Positions 1-11,643 are shown, counted from the first letter of the stretch. The stretch is DNA of 64,000 nt from Ruminococcus sp. (GCA_017516465.1 JAFXCR010000043.1:1-64000); one strand, 5' to 3'. Program-made: numbers and translations. The notes: generated by a model not told the origin, from the sequence alone.

Positions 1-102
1 CGTATGCGATAGCAGACTGCCGCCTTGTACAGAGTGAGTGCGTTTACGCACGGAAACGTGAACTGGGTGCAGCGTCACGCTGCCGGGGGTACCGCTGGTG
101 CC
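1..102 (+). repeat. Dispersed repeat family A, copy 1
   Basis: About 100 bp beginning CGTATGCGATAGCAGACTGC and ending CCGCTGGTGCC. It contains small inverted repeats (GTGCGTTTACGCAC; GCAGCGTCACGCTGC; a variant of GGCACC/GGTGCC). Similar copies occur near 13.9, 25.7, 34.6 and 41.2 kb. It may extend left of the window. Here it lies directly before the DnaA boxes upstream of dnaA. Confidence 0.85.
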
Positions 103-403
103 TGTTGAAAGTTTTGAAAACTATGTTAAAATGAATGATAGAAAATAATTTTCAACATAAGTTTTCCTGTTTTACACAGCCATAAAGTCAGTTTTTTAAC
201 GGTTGCATTGTTGATTCCACAAAGTTTTCAACAATATGTCAATTCAGGTGTGGAATTAATCTTTATTTTCTAAACCTTTGACATATAAAATCGCTTGCTT
301 TTTCAACAATGATATGTTATAATATTAGTATATTTATTATAGGAGAGTATCATCTTCTGAGATTTAAAACATTAAATTTACATAAAAATCATGGAGGTCA
401 AAT
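103..403 (+). promoter_or_regulatory. dnaA upstream region: DnaA boxes and dnaA promoter
   Basis: Boxes of the form TTTTCAACA occur at 149-157, 235-243 and 300-308, with a reverse copy TGTTGAAAG at 104-112. A promoter reads TTGCTT (295-300), 17 nt, TATAAT (318-323). The box at 300-308 overlaps the -35 end, which fits DnaA autoregulation (inference). The start codon at 404 is preceded by GGAGG. This is probably the upstream half of a bipartite oriC, as in Bacillus. Confidence 0.75.
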
Positions 404-1774
404 ATGAATTCATTTGAGGAAGTTTTTGAAAATGTAAAGAAATACTGCCTTGAAACCCAGAAAATTCCGGAAATAGGAATCTCAACATGGATAAACCCGC
501 TTAAGCCTGATAATTTTAACGGCACTGACGCTGTTTTCAAAATCCAGACTACCTTTCAGAAGGATATTATCATGGCAAAATACGGCGAAACCCTTAAAGA
601 AGCTTTCTATAACGTTCTTGGATTTAATGTGAATATCATTATAAACGTTGAATCAGACGAACACAAGACAATCAAGGTTCCGACTGACGCTGAGATAGAC
701 CAGAAACACGCTGAGCTTGAAAAATCCTATAAATTTGCAAATTATGACTACACATTCGATACCTTCATCGAAGGAAGATCAAACGAATTTGCTCTTGCGT
801 GCAGTAAATCAGTAGCTAAAAACTGCGGAGAAAAGGCTGTTCCGGACTATAATCCTCTTTTTATCTACGGACCTTCCGGAATGGGAAAAACTCACCTTAT
901 CACCGCTATCGCAAATGAAGTCAGAAAAAATCACCCTGACTTCAATATTGTTTACGTTACCAGCGAGACCTTCGGCGGAGATCTCATCAATGCAATTAAC
1001 AAGAGTATGATGTCTGATTTCCACGATAAGTACAGAAATGCCGATATACTGCTGATAGACGACGTTCAGTTCTTCGCTGAAAAAGAACGTATGCAGGAAG
1101 AATTCTTCCACACCTTCTACAAGCTTCATCAGGAAGGAAAACAGATCGTCATCACATCAGATAAGCCTCCGAAGGAACTCATCACGCTCGAAGAACGTCT
1201 CAGAACAAGATTTGAAGGCGGTCTTATTGCTGATATTTCGGCTCCTGACTACGAAACAAGACTTGCTATCATCAACAGAAAATCCGAGCTTTTAGAGCTT
1301 AAAATGCCCGGAGAGGTAGCAGAATTTATGGCAAACCGCCTTAAATCCAATATCCGTCAGCTTGAAGGTGCAGTTGTACGTCTCAAGGCTCTCAACCATT
1401 TTGCAGGAAGCCCTATAACAATTTCCATGGCTCAAAGCGTTATCCGTGACGTTCTTACAGATGAACAGCCGCTTCCTATCACCGTTGAGAAGATCATCTC
1501 AGAGGTATCTACCGTTTACGGTGTTTCTCCTGAGGATATCCGTTCAACAAAGCGTTCTTCACAGATTTCAACTGCAAGAAAGGTAGCTATCTATGTTGTA
1601 AGAGAAGTAACACAGATGCCTCTTGCTTCTATTGGTACTGAATTCGGCGGCAGAGATCACTCAACAATCGTTTATTCAGTTACAAACGTTACTGACGCTA
1701 TGAAAAAGGATTCTACACTGCGTACTCTTGTTGAGGATATTATCAAAAATATTAGGGACAGAAGCAAAATCTGA
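404..1774 (+). CDS. dnaA: Chromosomal replication initiator protein DnaA
   Basis: AAA+ ATPase that binds DnaA boxes at oriC, opens the duplex and recruits the helicase. The 456-residue length is normal for the family. Visible are the Walker A motif (GPSGMGKT, about residue 156), Walker B in ILLIDDVQF, the arginine-rich sensor region (RLRTRFEGG) and the domain IV helix-turn-helix with GGRDHSTI near residue 415. The N-terminus (domain I, helicase interaction) is intact. It is the first gene of the replication cluster and is flanked on both sides by DnaA boxes, so it likely represses its own promoter. Confidence 0.98.
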   Translation: MNSFEEVFENVKKYCLETQKIPEIGISTWINPLKPDNFNGTDAVFKIQTTFQKDIIMAKYGETLKEAFYNVLGFNVNIIINVESDEHKTIKVPTDAEIDQKHAELEKSYKFANYDYTFDTFIEGRSNEFALACSKSVAKNCGEKAVPDYNPLFIYGPSGMGKTHLITAIANEVRKNHPDFNIVYVTSETFGGDLINAINKSMMSDFHDKYRNADILLIDDVQFFAEKERMQEEFFHTFYKLHQEGKQIVITSDKPPKELITLEERLRTRFEGGLIADISAPDYETRLAIINRKSELLELKMPGEVAEFMANRLKSNIRQLEGAVVRLKALNHFAGSPITISMAQSVIRDVLTDEQPLPITVEKIISEVSTVYGVSPEDIRSTKRSSQISTARKVAIYVVREVTQMPLASIGTEFGGRDHSTIVYSVTNVTDAMKKDSTLRTLVEDIIKNIRDRSKI

Positions 1775-2377
1775 AAAAAATATCACCTGAACTGTCCTTC
1801 AGAATCTTCATTTTTCATGAGTGGAAAATGTTGGAACTGTTAAGTTTAAAAGTTGAAAGAAAATATTATTCCACCATGTTTTCAACATGGTGTTGAAAAA
1901 TAAGTTGAATATCAGCCAGACAACCTTTATCAGATATATTGCTGAAAAATAAGGACAAGCCCTTACAGTAGAATCTGCTGTTCAACAGTTTTAAACTTTC
2001 AACAATCCACCGATTATTGAAAGTTAAAAATCGAAAATCACCGATTCCACAGATTTGTAAACAATTCATCAACTTCAACTCCACAGACTTCAACTTATTC
2101 AACAAAAAAATAAAGAAAAATAAAATCTTCCACATTTCCCCAAAATTTAACAACAGCCTGATGTGGATGATTTTCTGGCTTGATACAGGGAAAAATATTA
2201 CTTCCTGACTTTTCCACAGCCCCAACAACAACAACAAATATATTATTCTTATCTTATCTTATTTTTGATTTATATTTTCTTATCTTATCTCATCTTATAC
2301 AGAAGGGATAATTAATTCTTTTTGTGTCCGCCATTCAGGGACATATTCTGACATCTTATATATACCGGAGGTTTCAA
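1775..2377. other. Likely chromosomal origin (oriC): dnaA-dnaN spacer
   Basis: A 600-bp spacer without a credible gene. DnaA-box-like 9-mers include TTTTCAACA at 1879-1887, its reverse complement at 1891-1899, CTTTCAACA near 1996-2004, several TTCCACA-type sites at 2040-2140 and TTTTCCACA at 2210-2218. An AT-rich tract at about 2240-2300 repeats the unit TCTTA(T), which resembles a duplex-unwinding element next to the last box. Position between dnaA and dnaN matches the Firmicute oriC. No experiment is implied; assignment is from layout and motifs. Confidence 0.8.
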
Positions 2378-3481
2378 ATGAAATTTACCTGCAATAAATC
2401 AGAACTGAGCGAAGCTATCGGAAACGTATCAAGAGCTGTTCCTCAGAAATCAACAATTCCCGCACTTGAAGGAATCAAAGTAAGAATTGAATCCGGAAAG
2501 GTTATTCTTACTGCCTATAATCTCGAAATGGGAATCCGTACATCTATAAACGCCCAGACAGAGGGCGAAGGAGAATTCGTTGTTGGAACAAGACTCTTCA
2601 GCGAATTTACAAGACGTATGTCAGGCGATGTAATCAGCTTCGATATCGATGAAAACCTCATTATAAATATCTCCTGCGGCTCAACAGAATGCAGTATCTC
2701 TGCAATGTCCGCTGAGGATTATCCGGAACTTCCTGTTGTTGATTCAAACAGAAGCTTCTCTATAAAGCAGTCAGTACTGCGCTCCATGATAAACCAGACA
2801 AGCTATGCAACCTCTACAAACGAAAGCAAGCCAGTTATGACAGGCGAGCTTTTCGATATCGAGGACGGAAATTTCAATATGGTTGCAATTGATGGATTCC
2901 GTCTTGCTATCCGCTGCGAAAAATCAGGCTGCGATGAAAAATATAACTTCGTTGTTCCGAAAAAGGCTCTCACCGAAGTTTCTACTCTTATAAAGGATGA
3001 CAGCGAAAATGACTGCGTTATCTGCATCAATGACCGCCACATCATCTTTGAAATTGACAACGTTATCGTAATTTCACGTCTGCTTGAGGGTGCTTTCCAT
3101 AATTATAAGCTGAGCATCCCCACAGGCTACAAGACAGAAGTTATCATCAGCAAGAGAGAATTTTCCACCTGTCTTGAAAGATGCTCGCTTCTCCTTGACG
3201 AAAAAAATAAATCGCCTATCCGCTGCGAGGTAGGAAATGGAGCTGTCAAAATCAGCTGCCGTACAGGCATCGGAAAAATCAACGACTCAATTTCGGCTGA
3301 TATTTCCGGGGAAACAGTGACAATAGGCTTCAATAACAAGCTTATCCTCGAGGCTCTCAGAGCAGCAGAGGGCGATAAGCTGAGAATACGCTTCAACGGT
3401 GCTATGAAGGTAATCGAAATTCTTCCTTTTGAAGGAGAAAGCTATATCTACCTTGTAATGCCTATTCAGCTCAAAAACTGA
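2378..3481 (+). CDS. dnaN: DNA polymerase III beta subunit (sliding clamp)
   Basis: Ring-shaped processivity clamp that tethers polymerase III and many repair enzymes to DNA. The 367 residues cover three repeated clamp domains, beginning MKFTCNKSEL and ending YLVMPIQL, typical of the family's C-terminal strand. I place the start at the ATG at 2378 because CCGGAGG lies 7 nt upstream; an in-frame start 54 bp earlier lacks a ribosome site. It follows oriC and is probably co-transcribed with the S4 gene 28 bp downstream. Confidence 0.97.
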   Translation: MKFTCNKSELSEAIGNVSRAVPQKSTIPALEGIKVRIESGKVILTAYNLEMGIRTSINAQTEGEGEFVVGTRLFSEFTRRMSGDVISFDIDENLIINISCGSTECSISAMSAEDYPELPVVDSNRSFSIKQSVLRSMINQTSYATSTNESKPVMTGELFDIEDGNFNMVAIDGFRLAIRCEKSGCDEKYNFVVPKKALTEVSTLIKDDSENDCVICINDRHIIFEIDNVIVISRLLEGAFHNYKLSIPTGYKTEVIISKREFSTCLERCSLLLDEKNKSPIRCEVGNGAVKISCRTGIGKINDSISADISGETVTIGFNNKLILEALRAAEGDKLRIRFNGAMKVIEILPFEGESYIYLVMPIQLKN

Positions 3482-3509
3482 TATGCTCCGAACTTTCTGA
3501 GGTAAAAGT

Positions 3510-3716
3510 ATGAATACAATCAAGATAAATACAGAATTCATAAAGCTTGACGCTCTGCTTAAATTTGCGTCACTTGTAGGCTCCGGCGGAGAAGCCAAGG
3601 CTCTTATTCAGGAAGGCTGCGTTCTTGTGAACGGAGAAGTCTGCACTATGAGAGGTAAAAAGATACGTTCCGGTGATACCGTCTCTCTTGACGGTCAGGA
3701 GGTAACCGTAGAGTGA
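3510..3716 (+). CDS. yaaA: S4-domain RNA-binding protein, YaaA family
   Basis: A 68-residue protein consisting of little more than one S4 RNA-binding fold: [20 protein letters not shown], then a basic strand with [17 protein letters not shown]. In Bacillus the YaaA/RlbA-type protein sits between dnaN and recF, exactly as here, and has been linked to ribosome assembly. The stop overlaps the GTG start of recF by 4 bp, indicating translational coupling. Confidence 0.93.
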   Translation: MNTIKINTEFIKLDALLKFASLVGSGGEAKALIQEGCVLVNGEVCTMRGKKIRSGDTVSLDGQEVTVE

Positions 3717-4849
3717 TTATCACCTATGCGGAAATCGACGGATTCAAGAATCTTTCCGGAATCTCTTTTGCTCCCCATTATAAATACAATATAATCACAG
3801 GACGAAATGCTCAGGGGAAAACAAATCTCCTTGAAGCTATGTGGATACTTTCCGGCTGCCGGAGCTTCAGAGGCTCTAAAGAAAAAGACTACATTACTAT
3901 CGGCGGCAGCAGAATGTCCTCTGAAGTTAAAATTCATGACGGTGCAAGAGAACAGAAAATTAGCATAAAAATGGCGAGAAATGCTTCTGTCCCGAAGCAG
4001 ATAACCCTCAACGGCGTGAAGCAGAAGGGTACACGTTCGCTTTTCGATGTTTTCAAGTGTATTGCTTTCATTCCGGATGATGTCGAAATAATAAAAGGCT
4101 CTCCCGAAAAACGCAGAAATTTCATAGATATGGCAGCTTCACAGCTCAATCCCGTTTTTGTGGTGCATATAAACAAGCACAATGCCGTTATGAATCAGCG
4201 CAATGCTCTGCTGAAAGAAATAATGCAGGGAAATTCCGGTGCAGATGTCCTTGAAATATGGGACAGACAGGCGGCTCATGAGGGAACTCTCATTTCCTAC
4301 ATGAGAAACGAGTATATCTCGAAAATCAACGAAATATGCGGCAGATTATACAGGACTATATCCGGCGGAAGCGAGGAAATGGAGCTTGAATATAAATCGG
4401 CAGTGTTCCGTCCTGAGGATTTTGAAAAGCCTTGCGACAAGGACGCCTATGAGCAGTATTACAGAAAACTGCGTGAATCCGTTGAATACGACATCCGCAC
4501 AGGAACAACTCATACCGGCGTGAACCGTGATGAGATAATAGTGAAAATAAACGGTCTGAGCGCAAGGGAATACGGCTCACAGGGACAGATAAAGAGTGCC
4601 GCCCTCGTGATGAAGCTCGCTCAGGCGGAAATATACAAGAAAAAATCGAAGGATTCTCCGGTCGTGTTTCTTGACGACGTTATGGGAGAGCTTGACGAAA
4701 GCCGTCAACGCTTCGTTTTCGATATAATAAAGGATATGCAGATATTTCTGACAACACCTAATGAAAGTGCGATTCTTCCCGAAATAAAGGGAAAACTCCT
4801 GAGAATAGACGGAGGAAAGATTACAGATGTATCTTCACATTGGGAATAA
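3713..4849 (+). CDS. recF: DNA replication and repair protein RecF
   Basis: SMC-like ATPase that helps load RecA at gaps and stalled forks together with RecO and RecR (recR is at 38.3 kb). Walker A is GRNAQGKTN near residue 30, the ABC-type signature [10 protein letters not shown] lies near 285, and Walker B is [12 protein letters not shown]. Length 378 is slightly above the usual 360-370. The start is GTG, overlapping the upstream S4 gene by 4 bp; the 3' end overlaps remB by 23 bp. Confidence 0.97.
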   Translation: MIITYAEIDGFKNLSGISFAPHYKYNIITGRNAQGKTNLLEAMWILSGCRSFRGSKEKDYITIGGSRMSSEVKIHDGAREQKISIKMARNASVPKQITLNGVKQKGTRSLFDVFKCIAFIPDDVEIIKGSPEKRRNFIDMAASQLNPVFVVHINKHNAVMNQRNALLKEIMQGNSGADVLEIWDRQAAHEGTLISYMRNEYISKINEICGRLYRTISGGSEEMELEYKSAVFRPEDFEKPCDKDAYEQYYRKLRESVEYDIRTGTTHTGVNRDEIIVKINGLSAREYGSQGQIKSAALVMKLAQAEIYKKKSKDSPVVFLDDVMGELDESRQRFVFDIIKDMQIFLTTPNESAILPEIKGKLLRIDGGKITDVSSHWE

Positions 4850-5090
4850 TTATTCCGTAGATATGCGTGATGTGGTGGGAATTTTCGACATTGAGAACAC
4901 GACTGTTGAAAAGTGCACCAAGCTTCTCCTTGACCGTGCGGTAAAGGAAAAAAAATGCGTTTATACAAGCTATGAAATGCCGAAAAGCTTCATAATAACT
5001 ATGGGAAAAGGCATTGAAAAGGTCTATATATCGCCTCTTTCGGCGGCAACTCTGAGAAAGAGGATGGAAATTGGCGGCGGATTGTTATAA
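4827..5090 (+). CDS. remB: RemB-like DUF370 regulator
   Basis: An 87-residue DUF370 protein beginning [11 protein letters not shown]. In Bacillus the RemA/RemB family are small DNA-binding regulators of matrix genes; the copy directly after recF is the RemB (YaaB) type, so position supports this name. It overlaps the 3' end of recF by 23 bp. Target genes cannot be inferred from the sequence. A transposase gene has been inserted between it and gyrB. Confidence 0.88.
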   Translation: MYLHIGNNYSVDMRDVVGIFDIENTTVEKCTKLLLDRAVKEKKCVYTSYEMPKSFIITMGKGIEKVYISPLSAATLRKRMEIGGGLL

Positions 5091-5103
5091 TTCGGAAAAA
5101 ATT

Positions 5104-5631
5104 ATGAAAAAAGAATATTCAATAAGAAAAGAAATACGCCTGAAAAATTACGATTATTCACGGAATGGGTTGTATTTCATAACAATATGCACCAAGGATA
5201 AAATACCGTATTTAAGCGAAATAAATGGTGTAGGGGACGGCGTCCTCGACGTCCCGCAACATAAATTGACGGAATACGGAACATTTGTAAATGACCAGAT
5301 AAAAGAGATAAACAGTATATATGAAAAAATAAAAATTATAAAATATGTGATAATGCCCGATCATGTCCATATGATAATTTACATTTTCGATGAATATAAA
5401 ATCATCAATGGGACGTCGAGGACGCCGTCCCCTACAAATAAAAAGATTCCGTCAGTAATATCAGCATTGAAAAGATTTGTTAATAAAAAAACAGGTTTCA
5501 ATATATGGCAGCGTTCGTATTACGACCATATAATCCGCAATAAAAAGGAATTTTTTGAAATATTCAGATATATCGAAAATAATCCTCTGAATTGGATAAA
5601 TAATAATTTCAATCAGAATATATGGAGGTAA
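5104..5631 (+). CDS. REP-associated tyrosine transposase (Y1/HUH, IS200-like)
   Basis: A single-strand nuclease of the Y1_Tnp (RAYT) family. Visible are the strand GLYFITICTKD, the HUH motif in MPDHVHMII and the catalytic tyrosine region IWQRSYYDHIIRN; the ending with NNPLNWINNNF is typical. I use the ATG at 5104 (175 residues); an in-frame TTG at 5071 is possible, and neither has a strong ribosome site. The gene is much more AT-rich than its neighbours, suggesting transfer. Two REP-like palindromes lie inside it in opposite orientations and are translated in frame (GVGDGVLDVPQ and GTSRTPSPTN). It interrupts the remB-gyrB spacing of the replication cluster, yet ends 4 bp before gyrB and supplies its GGAGG. 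Confidence 0.9.
   Translation: MKKEYSIRKEIRLKNYDYSRNGLYFITICTKDKIPYLSEINGVGDGVLDVPQHKLTEYGTFVNDQIKEINSIYEKIKIIKYVIMPDHVHMIIYIFDEYKIINGTSRTPSPTNKKIPSVISALKRFVNKKTGFNIWQRSYYDHIIRNKKEFFEIFRYIENNPLNWINNNFNQNIWR
5230..5255 (+). repeat. REP-like palindrome inside the transposase gene, copy 1
   Basis: GTAGGGGACGGCGTCC followed by TCGACGTCCC. It is the inverse of the copy 155 bp downstream and matches intergenic copies at 11.7, 22.4, 29.3 and 41.6 kb. Confidence 0.85.
5410..5435 (-). repeat. REP-like palindrome inside the transposase gene, copy 2
   Basis: GGGACGTCGAGGACGCC then GTCCCCTAC: the reverse complement of the unit at 5230-5255. The pair flanks the HUH-motif coding region and could fold together as a long stem in single-stranded DNA or mRNA (inference). 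Confidence 0.85.
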
Positions 5632-5635
5632 GTAA

Positions 5636-7561
<1,926 letters not shown>

Positions 7562-7577
7562 CTGAAAAGGAATCAAA

Positions 7578-8180
7578 ATGGAAGAAAATTACACACTTGA
7601 AAAGAAATATACCGTTTCGCCGGAAATCTTTGAGAAGGCATATAAAAGCTATCAGAAGAAATTCGTATACCTGAAAAGCTATATTTTCATGGGTATATTC
7701 CTGATTCTTGCCGCTGATTTCATCTATGCGGCGGTGAAAAATCCGGATAATACCATAGTATATCTTCTTATAGTGGCTTGTCTGGCATTCGCATTCCGTG
7801 AATGGAACAATCCCCGATTTGTAAGGAGACGCCTTGTTGAAACTGTCACTGAAATGGGCGAGGTCGTATATAAGATAGGTGTTGGTGATGGATTTATAGA
7901 TATATCTACCGTTGACGACGGGACATCCGGTGATGATGAAGCTGAACAGCCGGAAAATGACGGCTCTGAAGAAAATGCAGAGGATATTCCGCCGGAAGAC
8001 GAAGATATTATGCCGGAAAAATCCAGATTGAATACAAAAGAAAATTACAGTCTTCTTGAATATGATGAATACTTCCTTCTCATGCAGGGAAAAGAAGTGT
8101 TCTATATTCTGCCAAAAGCAGGATTTTCTGAGGACGAGCTTGAAATAATCAGAAAAACCAGTGCGGAAAGCACTGAGTAA
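7578..8180 (+). CDS. YcxB-like membrane protein
   Basis: A 200-residue protein with two hydrophobic segments (about residues 36-52 and 60-75), then a soluble part interrupted by a very acidic stretch (about residues 112-155) and a C-terminal segment EYFLLMQGKEVFYILPKAGF that resembles the YcxB-like domain found in many Firmicute membrane proteins. Molecular function is unknown. It sits between gyrB and gyrA with spacings of only 16 and 15 bp, so it is co-expressed with gyrase; that position is unusual, and gyrase-linked function is not implied. Confidence 0.7.
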   Translation: MEENYTLEKKYTVSPEIFEKAYKSYQKKFVYLKSYIFMGIFLILAADFIYAAVKNPDNTIVYLLIVACLAFAFREWNNPRFVRRRLVETVTEMGEVVYKIGVGDGFIDISTVDDGTSGDDEAEQPENDGSEENAEDIPPEDEDIMPEKSRLNTKENYSLLEYDEYFLLMQGKEVFYILPKAGFSEDELEIIRKTSAESTE

Positions 8181-8195
8181 ACGGAGGAAAAGACA

Positions 8196-10823
8196 TTGCT
8201 TTATCAGGATAATTCTAAAGTAATAAATACCGAGCTTGTTGATGAAATGGAAAATTCCATGCTTCATTACGCAATGTCGGTAATTGTATCACGAGCTCTT
8301 CCGGATGTAAGAGACGGTCTGAAGCCTGTTCACAGAAGAATTCTGTACACACTTCATGAAAACGGACTTACTCCGGAAAAGCCATACAGAAAATGCGCTG
8401 ATACAGTAGGTGCCGTTCTCGGACGATATCATCCTCACGGTGACGCTTCTGTATACGACGCACTTGTACGTCTTGCACAGGACTTTTCACTGAGATATCC
8501 GCTTGTTGACGGTCATGGAAACTTCGGCTCAATTGATGGTGACGGTCCTGCCGCTTACCGTTATACCGAAGCAAAAATGCAGAAGCTTACTCTTGATATG
8601 CTTACTGATATCAACAAGGATACCGTTGATTTCACGTCAAATTACGACGATCGTCTTAAAGAACCTGTTGTTCTGCCGTCAAGATTCCCGAATCTTCTGG
8701 TGAACGGATCTGTCGGAATCGCCGTAGGTATGGCAACAAATATTCCTCCCCACAATCTCGGAGAGGTAATAGACGCACTCCGCCTGCTTATCGAGGATCC
8801 CGAATGCTCCCTTGAACAGCTTATGGAGCATATTCAGGGACCTGATTTCCCGACCGGCGGAATTATCATGGGCAAGGCGGGAATCCGTGCCGCATACGCT
8901 ACGGGAAAGGGAAAGATAACTCTCCGAAGCCGTACTCATTTTGAGGAAATAAAGGGCAGAAACTGCATCATTATCGATGAAATTCCTTATATGCTCAGAA
9001 AAGAGCGTCTTATTAAGAGCATAAATCAGCTTGCAAGAAACAAGAAGATAGAGGGACTTTACGATCTCCGTGACGAATCCGACAAGGATGGAATGAGAGT
9101 AGTTATCGAGCTGAAAAAGGACGCTGTTCCGCAGATAGTACTTAACAAGCTTTTTGCACTCACACAGCTTCAGGATACAGTAGGAATCATCATGCTTGCC
9201 CTCGTAAACGGCGAGCCTAAGGTACTTACGCTCAAGAGTATGCTCCAGCATTACCTTGATTTTCAGGTTGAGGTAATCCAGCGCAGAACACGTTTTGATC
9301 TCCGCAAGGCACTCGAAAGAGCTCATCTTTTACAGGGCTTCGTGCTTGCCGCTGACTATATCGACGAGGTAATTGCGATTCTCCGTTCAAGCTCGACAAT
9401 CGGCGAGGCAAAGGAACGCATGATAGAACGCTTCAAGGACATTGATATGTCCGCACTTCTTGACCGTGCACAGTATGACTTCACAGGACTTCACGTTGAA
9501 AAGCAGACCGGACTTTCACAGGAACAGGCAGAAGCTATCGTTCAGATGCGTCTTGGACAGCTCACAGGTCTTGAAAGACAGAAAATTACTGACGAACTCT
9601 ACGGAATCCTCACAAAAATTTCTGATTATGAGGATATCCTTGCAAATATTGAGCGTGTTTACGGCATAATCATGGAAGATCTCGACGCTATCCGCAGGAA
9701 GTTCAGCGACAAGAGAAGAACTGACATCGAAGCTGTCAGCGGCGAGGTTGATATCGAGGACCTTATCCCCGAAGAAGACTGCGTTGTAACTCTCACGAAC
9801 AACGGATACATCAAGAGAATGCCCGTTACTGAGTACAAGACTCAGAGGAGAGGCGGCAGAGGTATCACCGGAATGAAGCAGCGTGAGGAGGACTTCGTTG
9901 AGGAAATGTTCATCTGCGGCTCGCATGATAATATCCTGTTCATCTCGAATAAGGGTATCATGTACAAGCTGAAATGCTATGAAGTTCCGGACGGCTCAAA
10001 GGCTTCAAGAGGCTTTAATCTGATAAATCTCATTCCGCTGTCTGAGGGCGAGAAGATAGCCGCAATGATAAAGACGACAGATTTCAGCGAAGATAAATAT
10101 ATAACAATGGTCACCAGAAATGGCAAGATAAAGAGATCTAACCTGTCTCTTTACAAGAATGTCCGCAAGAATGGTCTTATCGCCATCGGACTTGATGAGG
10201 GTGACGAAATTGCCGGTGTAAGAATGACCGACGGAAAACAGCAGATTTTCGTAGCTACTCACAATGGTATGGTTATACGCATTGAGGAAGAAAAGGGACG
10301 TTCAATGTCACGTTCTGCTCACGGCGTAAGAGTTATAAAGCTCCGAGAGGGCGATTACGTTGTAGGAATGGCAAAGGTCCGTGAGGGAGCTTCACTTCTC
10401 ACCATTACCGAAAATGGCTACGGCAAGAGAACGGAAATTGACAGCTACCGCATCCAGAACAGAGGTGGCTACGGTTTGACCAACTACAAGGTTGACGATG
10501 TACGAGGATATGTCTGCGGAATCAAGATAGTTGACGAGGAGGATGACATTATTCTCGTTTCAAGCGACGGAATAATTATCAGAATCCTTGCAAGCGATAT
10601 CAGAATTATGGGAAGAATCGCAAAGGGCGTCCGTGTAATGAGAGTAACTGATGGATCAAAGGTTGTTGCATTTACAAGAGCAGAACACGATGATAACGCA
10701 GAAACTGAAAAGGTTGAGCAGCTTACTGAGGAGCAGATCCGTGAAGCAGAAGCAGAAGCGGCTCTTGAGGAGCAGAATGAGGTAATCATCGAGGCTGATC
10801 CGGATGATGAAGATAACGAATGA
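8196..10823 (+). CDS. gyrA: DNA gyrase subunit A
   Basis: DNA breakage-reunion subunit of gyrase. The TTG start at 8196 follows GGAGG by 8 nt. The catalytic tyrosine is residue 123 in AAYRYTEAKM. The GyrA box QRRGGRG near residue 550 marks a true gyrase rather than topoisomerase IV. The C-terminal six-bladed wrapping domain is complete and ends in an acidic tail. The quinolone-determining segment reads HGDASVYD, with Ala where E. coli has Ser83. The last codons overlap the next gene by 4 bp (ATGA). Confidence 0.98.
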   Translation: MLYQDNSKVINTELVDEMENSMLHYAMSVIVSRALPDVRDGLKPVHRRILYTLHENGLTPEKPYRKCADTVGAVLGRYHPHGDASVYDALVRLAQDFSLRYPLVDGHGNFGSIDGDGPAAYRYTEAKMQKLTLDMLTDINKDTVDFTSNYDDRLKEPVVLPSRFPNLLVNGSVGIAVGMATNIPPHNLGEVIDALRLLIEDPECSLEQLMEHIQGPDFPTGGIIMGKAGIRAAYATGKGKITLRSRTHFEEIKGRNCIIIDEIPYMLRKERLIKSINQLARNKKIEGLYDLRDESDKDGMRVVIELKKDAVPQIVLNKLFALTQLQDTVGIIMLALVNGEPKVLTLKSMLQHYLDFQVEVIQRRTRFDLRKALERAHLLQGFVLAADYIDEVIAILRSSSTIGEAKERMIERFKDIDMSALLDRAQYDFTGLHVEKQTGLSQEQAEAIVQMRLGQLTGLERQKITDELYGILTKISDYEDILANIERVYGIIMEDLDAIRRKFSDKRRTDIEAVSGEVDIEDLIPEEDCVVTLTNNGYIKRMPVTEYKTQRRGGRGITGMKQREEDFVEEMFICGSHDNILFISNKGIMYKLKCYEVPDGSKASRGFNLINLIPLSEGEKIAAMIKTTDFSEDKYITMVTRNGKIKRSNLSLYKNVRKNGLIAIGLDEGDEIAGVRMTDGKQQIFVATHNGMVIRIEEEKGRSMSRSAHGVRVIKLREGDYVVGMAKVREGASLLTITENGYGKRTEIDSYRIQNRGGYGLTNYKVDDVRGYVCGIKIVDEEDDIILVSSDGIIIRILASDIRIMGRIAKGVRVMRVTDGSKVVAFTRAEHDDNAETEKVEQLTEEQIREAEAEAALEEQNEVIIEADPDDEDNE

Positions 10824-11620
10824 AGAAGATTATACAGAAAGTATTGATAGCCGGAGCATTATATTCGGCGGCTGAGAATCTTCTTATGCTTAAGACACGG
10901 CACGAAAGGCTTGGAAAAGGCATTTGTGTTGTGCATATATCCGATCTGCACAAGAGAAAATTCGGCAGGGACAACAGATATCTCTGCAAAATAATAAAGC
11001 GTGAAAATCCTGATTTAATCCTGATAACAGGCGATCTTGTAACGAGAGACTGCTCTGATTTCACAACGGCAGGACTTACACTGAAAAGGCTGTGTTCTAT
11101 TGCTCCGGTGTTCATGATTGAGGGAAATCATGAGCAGAGCATAGCTCCGGAAAATAAGGTGAAATATTACTCTATGCTTCGTGAAACTGACATAATATTG
11201 CTGAAAAACAGCTATTCTGATGTTAAGTTCGAGGACAGGAAAATAAGAATTTACGGTCTGTGCGAGCCTTATTCGACCTACAAGAAGAACGGCGGATATT
11301 TCGGTCTTGACAGCGTGACTGCCGATGATCTTGACCGGTATCTCGGAAGATGCTCCGGCGGAGAGGTATGGCTCATGGCACATAATCCGCTTCATGGAAG
11401 GATTTACGCTGAGTGGGGTGCAAACTACACCTTCAGCGGGCACGTTCACGGCGGTGCAGTGAGGCTTTTCGGGCATGGGATACTTTCGCCGGAGAGGAAA
11501 TTCTTTCCGGAATTCTCAAAAGGAATTTATACTATCGGTAGAATGAAACTTCTTGTTTCGGCTGGACTTGGCAAACTGAGACTGTTCAATCCGCCGGAAA
11601 TTGTGACATATTATATATAA
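10820..11620 (+). CDS. Calcineurin-like metallophosphoesterase (YkuE/YaeI-like)
   Basis: A 266-residue binuclear metal phosphoesterase. The metal-binding series is intact: SDLH, TGDLV, EGNHE, MAHNP and SGHVHGG. A hydrophobic N-terminus (VLIAGALYSAAENLL) suggests membrane anchoring or export, as in YkuE-type proteins; the substrate cannot be read from the sequence. It is translationally coupled to gyrA through an ATGA overlap. A perfect 10-bp inverted repeat follows the stop. Confidence 0.88.
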   Translation: MKKIIQKVLIAGALYSAAENLLMLKTRHERLGKGICVVHISDLHKRKFGRDNRYLCKIIKRENPDLILITGDLVTRDCSDFTTAGLTLKRLCSIAPVFMIEGNHEQSIAPENKVKYYSMLRETDIILLKNSYSDVKFEDRKIRIYGLCEPYSTYKKNGGYFGLDSVTADDLDRYLGRCSGGEVWLMAHNPLHGRIYAEWGANYTFSGHVHGGAVRLFGHGILSPERKFFPEFSKGIYTIGRMKLLVSAGLGKLRLFNPPEIVTYYI

Positions 11621-11643
11621 TCTGAAAAATTAATTGTGGGATT

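Noticed and set aside
1866..2237. Frames on both strands within the dnaA-dnaN spacer
   Set aside because: The region is made of DnaA boxes and AT-rich sequence; the encoded peptides are low in complexity and lack ribosome sites.
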